From Accumulibacter sp. (GTDB taxonomy: Bacteria; Pseudomonadota; Gammaproteobacteria; Burkholderiales; Rhodocyclaceae), in assembly GCF_023806625.1 (NCBI RefSeq), contig NZ_JAMTDX010000003.1:1-51658 (forward strand): DNA of 51,658 nt, given 5' to 3'. Positions 27,368 through 35,897 of this stretch are shown here, piece by piece. Below the pieces are notes generated by a model that was not told where the DNA came from, ran no database searches, and saw nothing but the letters and a program-made list of their open reading frames with translations. Both the position numbers and the translations under genes were made by a program. How positions within the stretch are numbered: position 1 is the first letter of the stretch; every line of letters begins with the position of its first letter.

Positions 27368-28687
27368 TCAGGCCCTCGCCGTGTCGGTGATTTCCCGGAA
27401 GAACCGGTAGCAGTTGCGGCCGGCCTTCTTGGCCAGGTACATCGCCAGGTCGGCGTTCTTCAGCAGGCTGTTGGCGTCTTCGCCATGTTGCGGATAGACC
27501 GCGATGCCGATGCTCGCCGAAACGACGATCTGATGCGGTCCGATACTGAATGGCCGATTCAACGCCGCGAGGATCTTGCCGCCAACGAGAACCGCATCGA
27601 CGGCCTTGTCGATCTGCGCCAGCAGGATGACGAATTCGTCGCCACCGAGGCGCGAGATCGTGTCCGATTCCCGGGGCACGCAGTTCTGCAGGCGCAGAGC
27701 CACTTCCTTCAGCAAGAGGTCCCCGACATCGTGACCCAGCGTGTCGTTGACCGGCTTGAACTGGTCCAGATCGAGGAACATCAGCGCCAGTGTGCTGCGT
27801 TCGCGCCGCGCCTGGGCCAACGCCTGAAACAGACGGTCAGTCAGCAGCACCCGGTTGGGCAGATCGGTCAGCTGGTCGTGGTGGGCGAGATGCTGAACCC
27901 TTTCCTCGGCGGCCTTGCGCTCGGAGATGTCCTGCTTGATGGCCACGAAATGGCGAATCCGGCCATTGACGTCAGTCACCGGAGAAATGGTCAGCGCCTC
28001 GTCGTAGAGGCTGCCGTCCTTGCGCCGATTGATCAGTTCACCGCTCCACACGCGACCGTCCAGTATCGTTTCCCACATCCGCTGATAGAAAGCGGCATCC
28101 TGCTTGCCGGAGTTGAGCATTTCACTCGTCGTTCGCCCGACCACCTCATCGAGCGTCAGACCGGTCATCCGGGTGAACGCCGGGTTCACCCACTCGATCC
28201 GCGAATTGACGTCGGTAACCAGGATGCCGTTCGCCGCCGAGTTCAGGGCCGCCTCGAAGAGTCGCAGGCGGGACTCGAGCTTCTGCCGGACGAGCGCGTG
28301 GCGGATCGCCCTGCCGAGTGCGTCGTGGTCGAACTGGCCCTTGACGAGGTAGTCCTGAGCCCCGGCTTCGAGCGCCGCTTCGGCCAGCTGATGATCGTCC
28401 TGGCCCGTCAGGACGATGACCGGCACATCCGGAACGACCGAGCTCATCACCTGAACCGTCGCCAGTCCCGCCGAATCGGGCAAGGAAAGGTCGAGCAGCA
28501 CGACGTCGGGCGCGACACTCACCGCCAGCGCAGCGCCGTCGACCAGCGTCGACGCGGTCGCCACGGAGCCCCGGTCACCCCCACGCCGCAGGCCGGCCAG
28601 GCGGAGGTACGCCTGGATCAATCCAAGGTCGCCCGGATCGTCCTCGACCACGAGAATCGCGATCTGCGACTGCGCTGGCTTGCTCAT
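27368..28687 (-). CDS. Receiver-PAS-GGDEF diguanylate cyclase
   Basis: The 439-residue protein has a complete receiver domain (acidic pair EDD at 15-17, phospho-acceptor D66 in VVLLDLSLP, T94, K116), a PAS domain (about 140-260, WVNPAFTRMTG) and a GGDEF domain with intact GGDEF at 348-352 and RESD I-site at 339-342. It is likely a phosphorylation-controlled c-di-GMP synthase. Its ATG overlaps the stop of the degenerate receiver gene (ATGA). It is the natural output for one of the kinases at 29811-34845. Confidence 0.93.
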   Translation of the reverse strand: MSKPAQSQIAILVVEDDPGDLGLIQAYLRLAGLRRGGDRGSVATASTLVDGAALAVSVAPDVVLLDLSLPDSAGLATVQVMSSVVPDVPVIVLTGQDDHQLAEAALEAGAQDYLVKGQFDHDALGRAIRHALVRQKLESRLRLFEAALNSAANGILVTDVNSRIEWVNPAFTRMTGLTLDEVVGRTTSEMLNSGKQDAAFYQRMWETILDGRVWSGELINRRKDGSLYDEALTISPVTDVNGRIRHFVAIKQDISERKAAEERVQHLAHHDQLTDLPNRVLLTDRLFQALAQARRERSTLALMFLDLDQFKPVNDTLGHDVGDLLLKEVALRLQNCVPRESDTISRLGGDEFVILLAQIDKAVDAVLVGGKILAALNRPFSIGPHQIVVSASIGIAVYPQHGEDANSLLKNADLAMYLAKKAGRNCYRFFREITDTARA

Positions 28688-29172
28688 CGACGGTCCTCCG
28701 TTCCCCCCAGTCTGCCCGGCGACCACCCGCCATCGTGCGGCAGACACACCAGTCCGAACCAGTAGTCGCCAAGTGCGTCGATGACCGCCAAGAGATCCTC
28801 CGCCTCCTCCCCTCGCGGCAGGCAACTCGCTGCGCCAGCCCGGTAGGCGGCACGCACGTCGTCGTCGGGCAGCAATGGAGCGACGACGATCACCGGGACC
28901 GCGCGCAACGCTTCGTCCTGCTTCAGCGCGCAGAGGCATTCGAGGGCGCCGGACGCCGGGCTGCCCAGGTCGAGCATGATCAGGTCCGGGCACTCCCTGG
29001 CCGTAAGGTCGTCTCGCCTGGCGGACAACCAGCCGCGCGCCTCTGACCCATCCTGCGCTGCGTGAATCTCGACCTCGCACATCCTGCACAGCAGAGACTG
29101 CCGCGCGCGACTCGCCTGGTCGGCGTTCCGGGTGACGATCAGCATTCGTCTGCTACGCAGCCGCTGATTCAT
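28684..29172 (-). CDS. Degenerate receiver-domain protein
   Basis: The 162-residue protein folds like a receiver (MLIVTRNADQ, DLIMLDLGSP, VPVIVVAPLL, YRAGAASCLPRGEE) but the acidic pair is lost (TRNAD), the conserved Thr/Ser is alanine (A98) and the conserved lysine is arginine (R120); the acceptor Asp (D68) remains. It ends YWFGLVCLP, like the YWGSVVRLP end of the Rcp1-like receiver at 29321-29773, so the two are probably paralogues. It is likely a non-phosphorylated docking partner for the downstream receiver-GGDEF protein, with which it is translationally coupled. Confidence 0.8.
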   Translation of the reverse strand: MNQRLRSRRMLIVTRNADQASRARQSLLCRMCEVEIHAAQDGSEARGWLSARRDDLTARECPDLIMLDLGSPASGALECLCALKQDEALRAVPVIVVAPLLPDDDVRAAYRAGAASCLPRGEEAEDLLAVIDALGDYWFGLVCLPHDGGWSPGRLGGTEDRR

Positions 29173-29257
29173 GAACTCGGACCAGCCGCTGTGAAAGAAT
29201 CTGCCGCGCGACCGATCCGCGCTGTTGCCCGCTCGCTCACTTCCCGCCCATCGCTCT

Positions 29258-29263
29258 AATATA
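29258..29263 (-). promoter_or_regulatory. Possible internal promoter of the signalling cluster
   Basis: TATATT on the minus strand lies in the only AT-rich patch of the 148-bp gap upstream of the degenerate receiver gene. No convincing -35 is present, so it may be activator-dependent or not a promoter at all. Confidence 0.25.
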
Positions 29264-29320
29264 CAATCGTTTCGCTCACGCGCGCGGCCGCGGCCATGCC
29301 GGCGATCTGCTCACCGCTTC

Positions 29321-29773
29321 TCACTGTCGCTCCGGAAGTCGCACGACGCTGCCCCAGTAGGTCGTCAGCTTGCGTATGTCACGGATGAACTCGGTGACGT
29401 CGGGCGACTTGGCGAGATAGCCGGCGGCACCCAGCCGATACGCGGCGACGACGTCGCGCTCTGCGCGGGAGGTGCTCAGGACGACCACCGGAATCTCGCG
29501 CAATTCGCCATCTTCCTTGATCGCTGCGAGAAACTCCCGGCCGTCCATGCGCGGCAGGTTGAGATCGAGCAGGATCAGGTCCGGACGCACCGCAGCGGCG
29601 AAGCGCAGACCCTGGCGGCGCAGGTACTCGAGCGCTTCCCGGCCGTCGACGACGTGCTGCACGTCGGCAGCGACGTGGTTCTCCTTCAGCGCCAGCCGAA
29701 ACAGGTGGGCATCGGCCGGCTCGTCCTCGGCCAGCAGAATGACCAGTTGAGGGGCCGGGGTGTGGGCTGTCAT
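29321..29773 (-). CDS. Rcp1-like single-domain response regulator
   Basis: The 150-residue protein is a stand-alone receiver with all key residues: acidic EDE at 16-18, D70 in DLILLDLNLPRMDG, S100/T101 and K122. The layout (VILLAEDEPADAHLFRLALKE, YLRRQG, YWGSVVRLP) matches the Rcp1 family that pairs with phytochrome-type and PAS-type histidine kinases. It follows the CHASE kinase by 37 bp and may shuttle phosphate between the kinases and other receivers. The frame is open far upstream but that part overlaps the kinase. Confidence 0.9.
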   Translation of the reverse strand: MTAHTPAPQLVILLAEDEPADAHLFRLALKENHVAADVQHVVDGREALEYLRRQGLRFAAAVRPDLILLDLNLPRMDGREFLAAIKEDGELREIPVVVLSTSRAERDVVAAYRLGAAGYLAKSPDVTEFIRDIRKLTTYWGSVVRLPERQ

Positions 29774-29810
29774 CGTCTTGCACGCGATCCAGCAATGCGC
29801 CGATACATGG

Positions 29811-31463
29811 TCACGACCGGCCCTCGGGCGCCAAGTTCTCCTCCCCTGCCGGCAATTCCAGCACAACTTGGCAACCTCCGCCAGGGGCTTCCTCGATCCA
29901 GGCGTGGCCACCGATGCTCTCGGCAATGCGCTGCAGCAGCGCGAGCCCGATACCGGTTCCCTCGCCGCTGGCCGAGAGGCGCTCGAAGACCCGGAACACC
30001 CGCGCCCGATACTCTGGTTCGACCCCGGGGCCGTTGTCGCTGACCCGGTAGCGGACGAGGTCCCCGCTGCGTGATCCATCGATCTCGATGCACAGCGCAT
30101 TCTCGCTTCGGCCGTGGTCCAGCGCGTTTTCGAGCGCCACCCGGAACATGTCGCCGAGGCGCGGTGCATCGATCCGGGCACGCGGCAGCGGACCCACCCG
30201 AACGCGCGCGCCGGCTTCGCCAATCGACTCGGCGAGCCTGCTCAGCAGCGCGGCCACGGTCTGTTCCGCGTCACAGGACTCGACCCGGCCACGCGGCTGG
30301 TCCGCGGCCAGGTACAGCTCGACATCGCGCAGCAGTTCCTGAAGGCGGCCCGCCTGCTGGCCGATGAAGTCGAGTGAGATGTTCGCCTCGGGGTCGTCGA
30401 GTCGTCCGGCGAGCTGGCCCTTGAGCCGACCGGCGTAACTGACCATGCGGCGCGCCGGTTCCTGAAGGTGATGCGCAGTGACTTCGGCGAAGCGCTGCAG
30501 GTCCGCCGTGCGCTGTGCGACCCGGCGTTCGAGATTGCGCTCGTGCGCCTTGGCGGTTGCGGCGAGTCTCGTCTGCCATCCGGCCTGCCAGGCGAGCAGT
30601 GCGCAGAACAGCAGACCGACCAGCGACTGCCAGAGCAGCCCGGGCACATCGCCCCAGCCAACCGGTGGCGCGAGCCGCAGGATCAGGCTGGCGTTGGCTA
30701 CGGGAACGACCCTTTCCACCGGATCGCTCCCGACGGCGCTGGCCGACCTGGCAATCAGTTGCGCGCCGTGGCTATCCGGCGACGACCAGAGCACTTCGTA
30801 GCCATAACCATGCTCCACCAGTTCCGCGAGGCGCACCGGCGCGGCGATCTCGTGAACAGCGATGACCGCGATCGCCAGCCCCCAGAATCCGTGCTGACCG
30901 TGGGCCTCGTCGACGAAGATCGGCAGACAGCCGGCGAGTGCCAGGCCGCCGTCCATCGCGTAGGGGCCAGCGATCGTCAGCTGGCCGGTGTCGCGGGCGC
31001 GCCGCGCGGTCGCACCGAGCAGCGGGTCGCCGAGCAGATCGTGCGCGATCGCCGCCTCGTGGCCATCCGCTGGCGCCACCTGCCTGACTACTCCCCCGCG
31101 AGCGAGTTGGAGCATCGTCGACCCCGGAAAATCCCGCAGCAGGCCAGCGATCGCCGGCAGGCGGTCTTCGCTACCACTCCTCCAGCCCTGGCGAACGATC
31201 GCCGACAGCGCATAGGTCGCCGACAACGCACGCTCGAGGCCCGACTGCATCGCGAACGCCTGTTCGGCGGCAAGAGTCGCGGCCAGGCCGCGAGCATCGC
31301 GCAGGCGGTAGCGCTCCTGGCGCCAGATCAGCCCGGCGACGAGCGCTGCGGCGAGGACGAAGACGGCCAGCGCGATGCTGATCGGCTGACAAACCCGGGC
31401 CGCGAGCAGCGCCCGGATCTGCGACGGCCGTGCGGCCACGCCGCGGCTGATCCGCGCGATCAC
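29811..31463 (-). CDS. CHASE-type membrane sensor histidine kinase
   Basis: The 550-residue protein has a first membrane helix at about 27-47, a periplasmic CHASE-like sensor (about 65-260, beginning LAAEQAFAMQSGLERALSATYAL), a second helix at about 276-296, a coiled coil, a HisKA region with the phospho-acceptor histidine at 331/332 (AEVTAHHLQEPAR) and an HATPase domain with ENALDHG, SDNGPGV and GTGIGLAL. All kinase motifs are present. It starts with GTG overlapping the upstream kinase stop (GTGA). Confidence 0.88.
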   Translation of the reverse strand: MIARISRGVAARPSQIRALLAARVCQPISIALAVFVLAAALVAGLIWRQERYRLRDARGLAATLAAEQAFAMQSGLERALSATYALSAIVRQGWRSGSEDRLPAIAGLLRDFPGSTMLQLARGGVVRQVAPADGHEAAIAHDLLGDPLLGATARRARDTGQLTIAGPYAMDGGLALAGCLPIFVDEAHGQHGFWGLAIAVIAVHEIAAPVRLAELVEHGYGYEVLWSSPDSHGAQLIARSASAVGSDPVERVVPVANASLILRLAPPVGWGDVPGLLWQSLVGLLFCALLAWQAGWQTRLAATAKAHERNLERRVAQRTADLQRFAEVTAHHLQEPARRMVSYAGRLKGQLAGRLDDPEANISLDFIGQQAGRLQELLRDVELYLAADQPRGRVESCDAEQTVAALLSRLAESIGEAGARVRVGPLPRARIDAPRLGDMFRVALENALDHGRSENALCIEIDGSRSGDLVRYRVSDNGPGVEPEYRARVFRVFERLSASGEGTGIGLALLQRIAESIGGHAWIEEAPGGGCQVVLELPAGEENLAPEGRS

Positions 31464-33100
31464 GAACGTTCCCCGGGAACGGGCAGGACGAGGTGAAAGC
31501 AGCTGCCCAGCCCTTCACCTGCGGATTCGACCCAGATCCGCCCGCCGTGGTGCTCGGCGATCTTCCGGCACAACGCCAGACCCACTCCGCTGCCCTCGAA
31601 CGATGCGCGCCCCTGCAGACGCTGGAAGACGTGGAACAGCCGTCCGATCTGTCCGGGGTGAATGCCGATGCCGTTGTCCGCGACCGACACCTCCCATTCG
31701 TTGCCCGACAGCCTGCTGACCACGGTGATCTCGGGAGTCCTCCCGCTGACGCGAAACTTGGTCGCATTGCCGATCAGGTTCTGGAACAGGCGCAGCATCT
31801 CGTCGGGGCGAACATAGACCCGGGGCCACCGGCCACGCACGCTGACTCGGGCCTCGGCCTCGGCAATCGCCGGCTGCAGAAACAGCAGCGCCTCGTCGAG
31901 AACCACCCGGCTGTGCAGCCAGACCGGTGGCTCGCCCAGACGGCCGACTCGCGAGTATTCGAGCAGCGCGACGAGCATCCGGTCGAGGCGCCGCGCACCG
32001 TCGATCGCGAAGCTGAAGTAGTCGTTCTGCTCGGCGTCGAGCCGACCGGCGAGGCTGATCCCGAGCAGCTGCAGGTAACTGGAGATCATCCTCAGCGGCT
32101 GGCGCAGGTCGTGCGAGATCGCGTAGCTGAACTGTTCGAGTTCGGCATTCGACCGACGCAGCTCCTCTTCGGCCTGCTTGCGTTCGGTGATGTCCTGCGT
32201 GGTGCCCAGGCTGCGCAGCGGTCGACCCTGCCCGTCGCGGGTCAGGTCGGCCTGATGACGGACGTGACGCGGCTTTCCACCGACGATGATCCGGTGTTCG
32301 TGCTCGAACTCCTCGCCGCTGCCCAGGAACTCGTGCCAGGCCTCGATGAACGCCTCGCGGTCTTCGGGGACCAACCTGTCGAGATAGGTCTGGCAGCTGC
32401 CGACCGTCCCCTCGGGAACGCCGAATATCCGGCAGCTCTCGGCCGAGAGCTGCATCTCGTCACTGACCAGCTCATAGTTCCAGCTCCCGACGTGGGCCAC
32501 CGACTGCGCCCGAATCAGCATCGCCTCGCTTTCGCGCAGGGCCTGCAACGCGCGATCGCGTTCGCTGACCTTCTCTTCGAGATCGCGCTGCAGGCTCTCC
32601 TGTTCGCGCATCAGCCGATAGGTGCGGATCGCCGAATAGACCTGAACGAATATCCGGTTGGCGCTGAGTTCCGACTTGAGCCGATAACCGTCGATCGCGT
32701 AGCCGCTGACCACCTCGCGCTGCGGGGCATAGCCCGGCTGCCCGGTGAGCAGGACGATCTGGATGCAGCGATTGCCGAGTTCATCGCGCACGTGGCGGAC
32801 GAGTTCAAGCCCGGCCTGGTCGGACTCCATGACCACGTCGAGGAGGATCAGGGCAACGTCGGGATACTCGGCCAGCAGGGTCTTCGCCTGACTCGCCGAG
32901 CGGGCGTCGAGCAGCCGCAACCGGCGGCCTTCGACGAGCACGTCGTGTAGCGCCAGGTGCAAGACGGCATGGACGTCCTGCTCGTCATCGACGAGCAGGA
33001 CTCCCCAGCAGGGAAGATCGCGCTGCAACACCTCGTCGGCCGGATCGGGGGCGAAAAGCACCGGAAAGTCGTCGCCATCGCCAGGCAGACCGCTGCTCAT
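31460..33100 (-). CDS. Receiver-PAS hybrid histidine kinase
   Basis: The 546-residue cytoplasmic protein has an N-terminal receiver (VDDE at 37-40, acceptor D88, T119, K142), resembling the receivers that precede DUF3369, a coiled coil (about 165-195), a PAS domain with PAC tail (about 200-310), the HisKA histidine H330 (FSYAISHDLRQPLRM, a phytochrome-type H-box) and an HATPase domain with NLIGNATKF, DNGIGI and GSGVGLAL. The architecture suggests it receives phosphate from the DUF1638-like kinase and passes it on. Start and stop overlap both neighbours by 4 bp. Confidence 0.9.
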   Translation of the reverse strand: MSSGLPGDGDDFPVLFAPDPADEVLQRDLPCWGVLLVDDEQDVHAVLHLALHDVLVEGRRLRLLDARSASQAKTLLAEYPDVALILLDVVMESDQAGLELVRHVRDELGNRCIQIVLLTGQPGYAPQREVVSGYAIDGYRLKSELSANRIFVQVYSAIRTYRLMREQESLQRDLEEKVSERDRALQALRESEAMLIRAQSVAHVGSWNYELVSDEMQLSAESCRIFGVPEGTVGSCQTYLDRLVPEDREAFIEAWHEFLGSGEEFEHEHRIIVGGKPRHVRHQADLTRDGQGRPLRSLGTTQDITERKQAEEELRRSNAELEQFSYAISHDLRQPLRMISSYLQLLGISLAGRLDAEQNDYFSFAIDGARRLDRMLVALLEYSRVGRLGEPPVWLHSRVVLDEALLFLQPAIAEAEARVSVRGRWPRVYVRPDEMLRLFQNLIGNATKFRVSGRTPEITVVSRLSGNEWEVSVADNGIGIHPGQIGRLFHVFQRLQGRASFEGSGVGLALCRKIAEHHGGRIWVESAGEGLGSCFHLVLPVPGERS

Positions 33101-34845
33101 CTTGGAACCTCGAGGTGAAAGCCGAGACCCTGGCCCGAATCGTCGCAGCACCTGATTCGACCGCCAAGGCGATGGGTGACCAGATTGTGCACCATGAACA
33201 GCCCGAGCCCGGCCCCGTGCTCGTGGTCGGTGGTGAAGAAGGGCTCGAAGACCCGGCCCGGCTCGGTCCCCTGAAGCCCGCGACCGTCGTCCCGATAATC
33301 GAGGTGCAACGATCCACCGACGACGACGACGCCGATCATGATCTGCCCGCGGGCGCGCCCGACGAAGGCGTGGCGCAACGAGTTGCCGATCAGGTTGACC
33401 AGGACGCACACCCAGTCGGCGAAGAAGCTCTCGATCTCGATCCGCGGATCGCATTCCAGCCGCACGGCCACGCGGTCTCCCGACAACGCAGCGCCGAAAC
33501 TGCGCACCACCTGATCGAGGCAGTCCCGCAAGCTGAAGCGCAACCTCTCGTCGGGACGCTCGTCGAGGGCCACCTGGTGGAAGCTGTCGACCAGCCTGGC
33601 GATCCTTTCGAGGCTCGACCGGACGAGCCGGTTCGCCGACCTCGCCCGGTCGAGGTGTCGAGTCAGGTCGGACCGGCTCAGACAGCCGGCAGCCAGCCGC
33701 TCCACGATCTCCCGGGATTCTCCGTGCATGGTCGACGACGCGGTCAGGGCGATGCCCAGCGGCGTATTGATCTCGTGTGCGACTCCGGCGACGAGAGCGC
33801 CGAGCGAGGCCATCTTTTTCGCCGCCAGCAACCGCTCACGCGCCCGGGCATTCTCGATGGCCAGCGCGCAGACTCCGCTCATCGCCAGCGCATGGTTCAG
33901 GTAGCGTTCGCGATGCTGCGGACAGGCCAGTTCATCGACGGCCAGCAGACCGAGCACCTCGCCCCGTCGGGCGATGCGCAGCATGAAGCCGCGACCCGAG
34001 GGCGTCCAGTCGTAGTCGTCCTGCAACGCCAGCAGCGGTCCCAGCAGGTCCTGCGGCACCGTGGCGTCGGGATTGGCAACGCTGTTCTCCACCGTCACAT
34101 GATAAAACCTGCCGGGGGCAAAGAGCATCCCGAAGAGTTCGCCGATCGTCGTGAGCACCTCGGCTTCGTTGCTGCTGCGCGCCAGCCGGGCGAAAAGATC
34201 GATCGCCGCGAAATGCTCGGCAAGATTGCGTGCGATCCGCGCATCACGCTCGCCGATGGTCGCTCGCGCCTCGTCGAGGCGCCATTCCAGGACGCTCCTG
34301 GCGAATGTCTGGCGACACTGCCCGAGTCCGACGGACAGGCGACCCGCCGGCAGACCCAGGCTCTTGGCCATCTCGGCAAGCAACGCCGGGGCTGCGGAAT
34401 CGATGCCGGTGTCGAGGAGCACGATGCGCCGGGCGAACTCGGCGAAGAACTCCGCCGCGCCATTGGCGCCGAATCCCATCCGTGAAAGATGGCCTCGCCA
34501 GTCGGCCAGCCAGCCGGGACTGACCAGATAAGCCCCCTCGGCCAGGGCCTGGTCGACGACCCCTGGGTCGGCAACCAGGTGGAAGCACTGGTCGAGCACG
34601 CGGCGCCGCAGCGGCCCGCAATCCGACAGCCGATCGAGGCCGACGAGGCAGGGTCGTCCGAGGACGAGCAGGGCAGCACCGGCGTCGCCGATCGCCGGCT
34701 GGAGCTCGTCCCAGCCAAGCGGCGGGCAGCCACAGCGCGCGCACACGCTGCTCACCTGGACGTCGTCCCAGCCCTCGGCGGCAACGGCTGCGACGGCCTC
34801 GCCGGCGAAGTGCCGGCAGACGACCAAACGAAGAGCACCGGCCAT
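33097..34845 (-). CDS. Histidine kinase with DUF1638-like cysteine-rich sensor and GAF domain
   Basis: The 582-residue protein has an N-terminal region (1-190) resembling DUF1638, a family often encoded beside corrinoid methyltransferases: LRLVVCRHFAGEA, a Cys cluster CARCGC (C35, C38, C40) with further Cys at 10, 66, 76, 87, then YLVSPGWLADWRGHLSRMGF and FARRIVLLDTGID. A coiled coil and GAF domain (about 210-335) follow, then HisKA with H357 (AGVAHEINTPLG) and HATPase with NLIGNSLRHAF, DDGRGL and GAGLGLFM. No membrane segment is seen. The DUF1638 assignment is by pattern recognition. The ATG overlaps the stop of the UroD-like gene (TGATG). Confidence 0.82.
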   Translation of the reverse strand: MAGALRLVVCRHFAGEAVAAVAAEGWDDVQVSSVCARCGCPPLGWDELQPAIGDAGAALLVLGRPCLVGLDRLSDCGPLRRRVLDQCFHLVADPGVVDQALAEGAYLVSPGWLADWRGHLSRMGFGANGAAEFFAEFARRIVLLDTGIDSAAPALLAEMAKSLGLPAGRLSVGLGQCRQTFARSVLEWRLDEARATIGERDARIARNLAEHFAAIDLFARLARSSNEAEVLTTIGELFGMLFAPGRFYHVTVENSVANPDATVPQDLLGPLLALQDDYDWTPSGRGFMLRIARRGEVLGLLAVDELACPQHRERYLNHALAMSGVCALAIENARARERLLAAKKMASLGALVAGVAHEINTPLGIALTASSTMHGESREIVERLAAGCLSRSDLTRHLDRARSANRLVRSSLERIARLVDSFHQVALDERPDERLRFSLRDCLDQVVRSFGAALSGDRVAVRLECDPRIEIESFFADWVCVLVNLIGNSLRHAFVGRARGQIMIGVVVVGGSLHLDYRDDGRGLQGTEPGRVFEPFFTTDHEHGAGLGLFMVHNLVTHRLGGRIRCCDDSGQGLGFHLEVPR

Positions 34846-35897
34846 CAGCCTGCCCGAGCCGCGCTGGGAATCCAGTCGAGCGGATAACGGCCCCAGCGCT
34901 CGACGGCGTCGCCGATGGCCATCAGGACCTGGTCGGCGACCTGCCAGGGAATCTCGCCGTGGTTGTCGGAAAGGATGAAGCCACCACCCCGCGCCGCACC
35001 GGCAATCGCCCGCCTGACCTCGGCTTCGGCGCGCACCGGCGTCCACCGGCGCATCTCGACCCCGTTCAGATTGCCCAGCAGGGCCACGCGATCGCCGGCC
35101 GCCGCCTTGAGAACACGCAGGTCCTCGAGCGCGCTGACGCCGACGGCGAGCGTCCCGGTGTCGGCGAGGTCGCCCATGATCGGCAGCGCGCGCCCCGAAG
35201 CCAGATGCGTTGCCGTTGGGCCCGTGATCCGGGCGAGGGTCCGCCGCGCAACCCGCCGGCCAGTCTGCCGGTAGAGCGCCGGCGGAATGACCGAAGCCGC
35301 AGACAGCGGATCGAAATAGCAGATCGCCGTCGCCCCGGCGGCCAACTGTGCGTTGGCCCAACTGACGGTGAATTCCTCGTTGACGCGCATCAATTGCTCG
35401 AAGCGCGCCCGGTCGTCGTGGATCAGGTCGAGGTACGCGGCGAATCCCATCTGCATCACGGGCAACGAAAACGGAGAAATCGCCACCCCGATGACCGGCA
35501 CGCGGTCGCCGGCAAAGTCGCTCAGCCGGCGAATGGTCTCGATGACCCGCAGCAGACCCGGAGCGTCGTCGATCGCCGGCGGATCGAGCCTGTCGATCAG
35601 TGACGCGCTGCCGATCACCGGTTCGCCGCAGGCCGGCGGCCCATCGGCCCGGAAGTGTGTCGATCCACCCCAGGCCTCGGCCTCGATCGCTGCATAGAAG
35701 AAGGCGTAGAGGCAATCGCCGCGGTACTTCCTGAATAGCCGCAACTGCCCCTCGACGACGTGCTCGGCCGCCGAAAAGTACTCGGCGATCGGCATGCCCA
35801 GTTCGCGGGCGCCGTGCAACGTGGCCAGCAGGAAGAGCGGAACGCGGTCGGGCTCCTGGTGCGCCAGCGCAGCCAGGCAGCGCTGCATCGAATTCAT
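34845..35897 (-). CDS. UroD/MtaA/CmuA-family methyltransferase-like protein
   Basis: The 350-residue protein has the TIM-barrel pattern of uroporphyrinogen decarboxylase-type methyltransferases: RCLAALAHQEPDRVPLF at the N-terminus, PFSLPVMQMGF, ICYFDPLSA, PIMGDLADTG and VALLGNLNGVEM. Methylcobalamin:thiol methyltransferases bind zinc through H-x-C plus a distal Cys; here the first site reads H231-L-A233-S and the distal loop reads SDNHGEIPW, with no Cys. The enzyme may use other ligands (H231, D311, H313) or have become a binding protein. It overlaps the corrinoid protein gene (ATGA) and the sensor kinase gene. Confidence 0.85.
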   Translation of the reverse strand: MNSMQRCLAALAHQEPDRVPLFLLATLHGARELGMPIAEYFSAAEHVVEGQLRLFRKYRGDCLYAFFYAAIEAEAWGGSTHFRADGPPACGEPVIGSASLIDRLDPPAIDDAPGLLRVIETIRRLSDFAGDRVPVIGVAISPFSLPVMQMGFAAYLDLIHDDRARFEQLMRVNEEFTVSWANAQLAAGATAICYFDPLSAASVIPPALYRQTGRRVARRTLARITGPTATHLASGRALPIMGDLADTGTLAVGVSALEDLRVLKAAAGDRVALLGNLNGVEMRRWTPVRAEAEVRRAIAGAARGGGFILSDNHGEIPWQVADQVLMAIGDAVERWGRYPLDWIPSAARAG

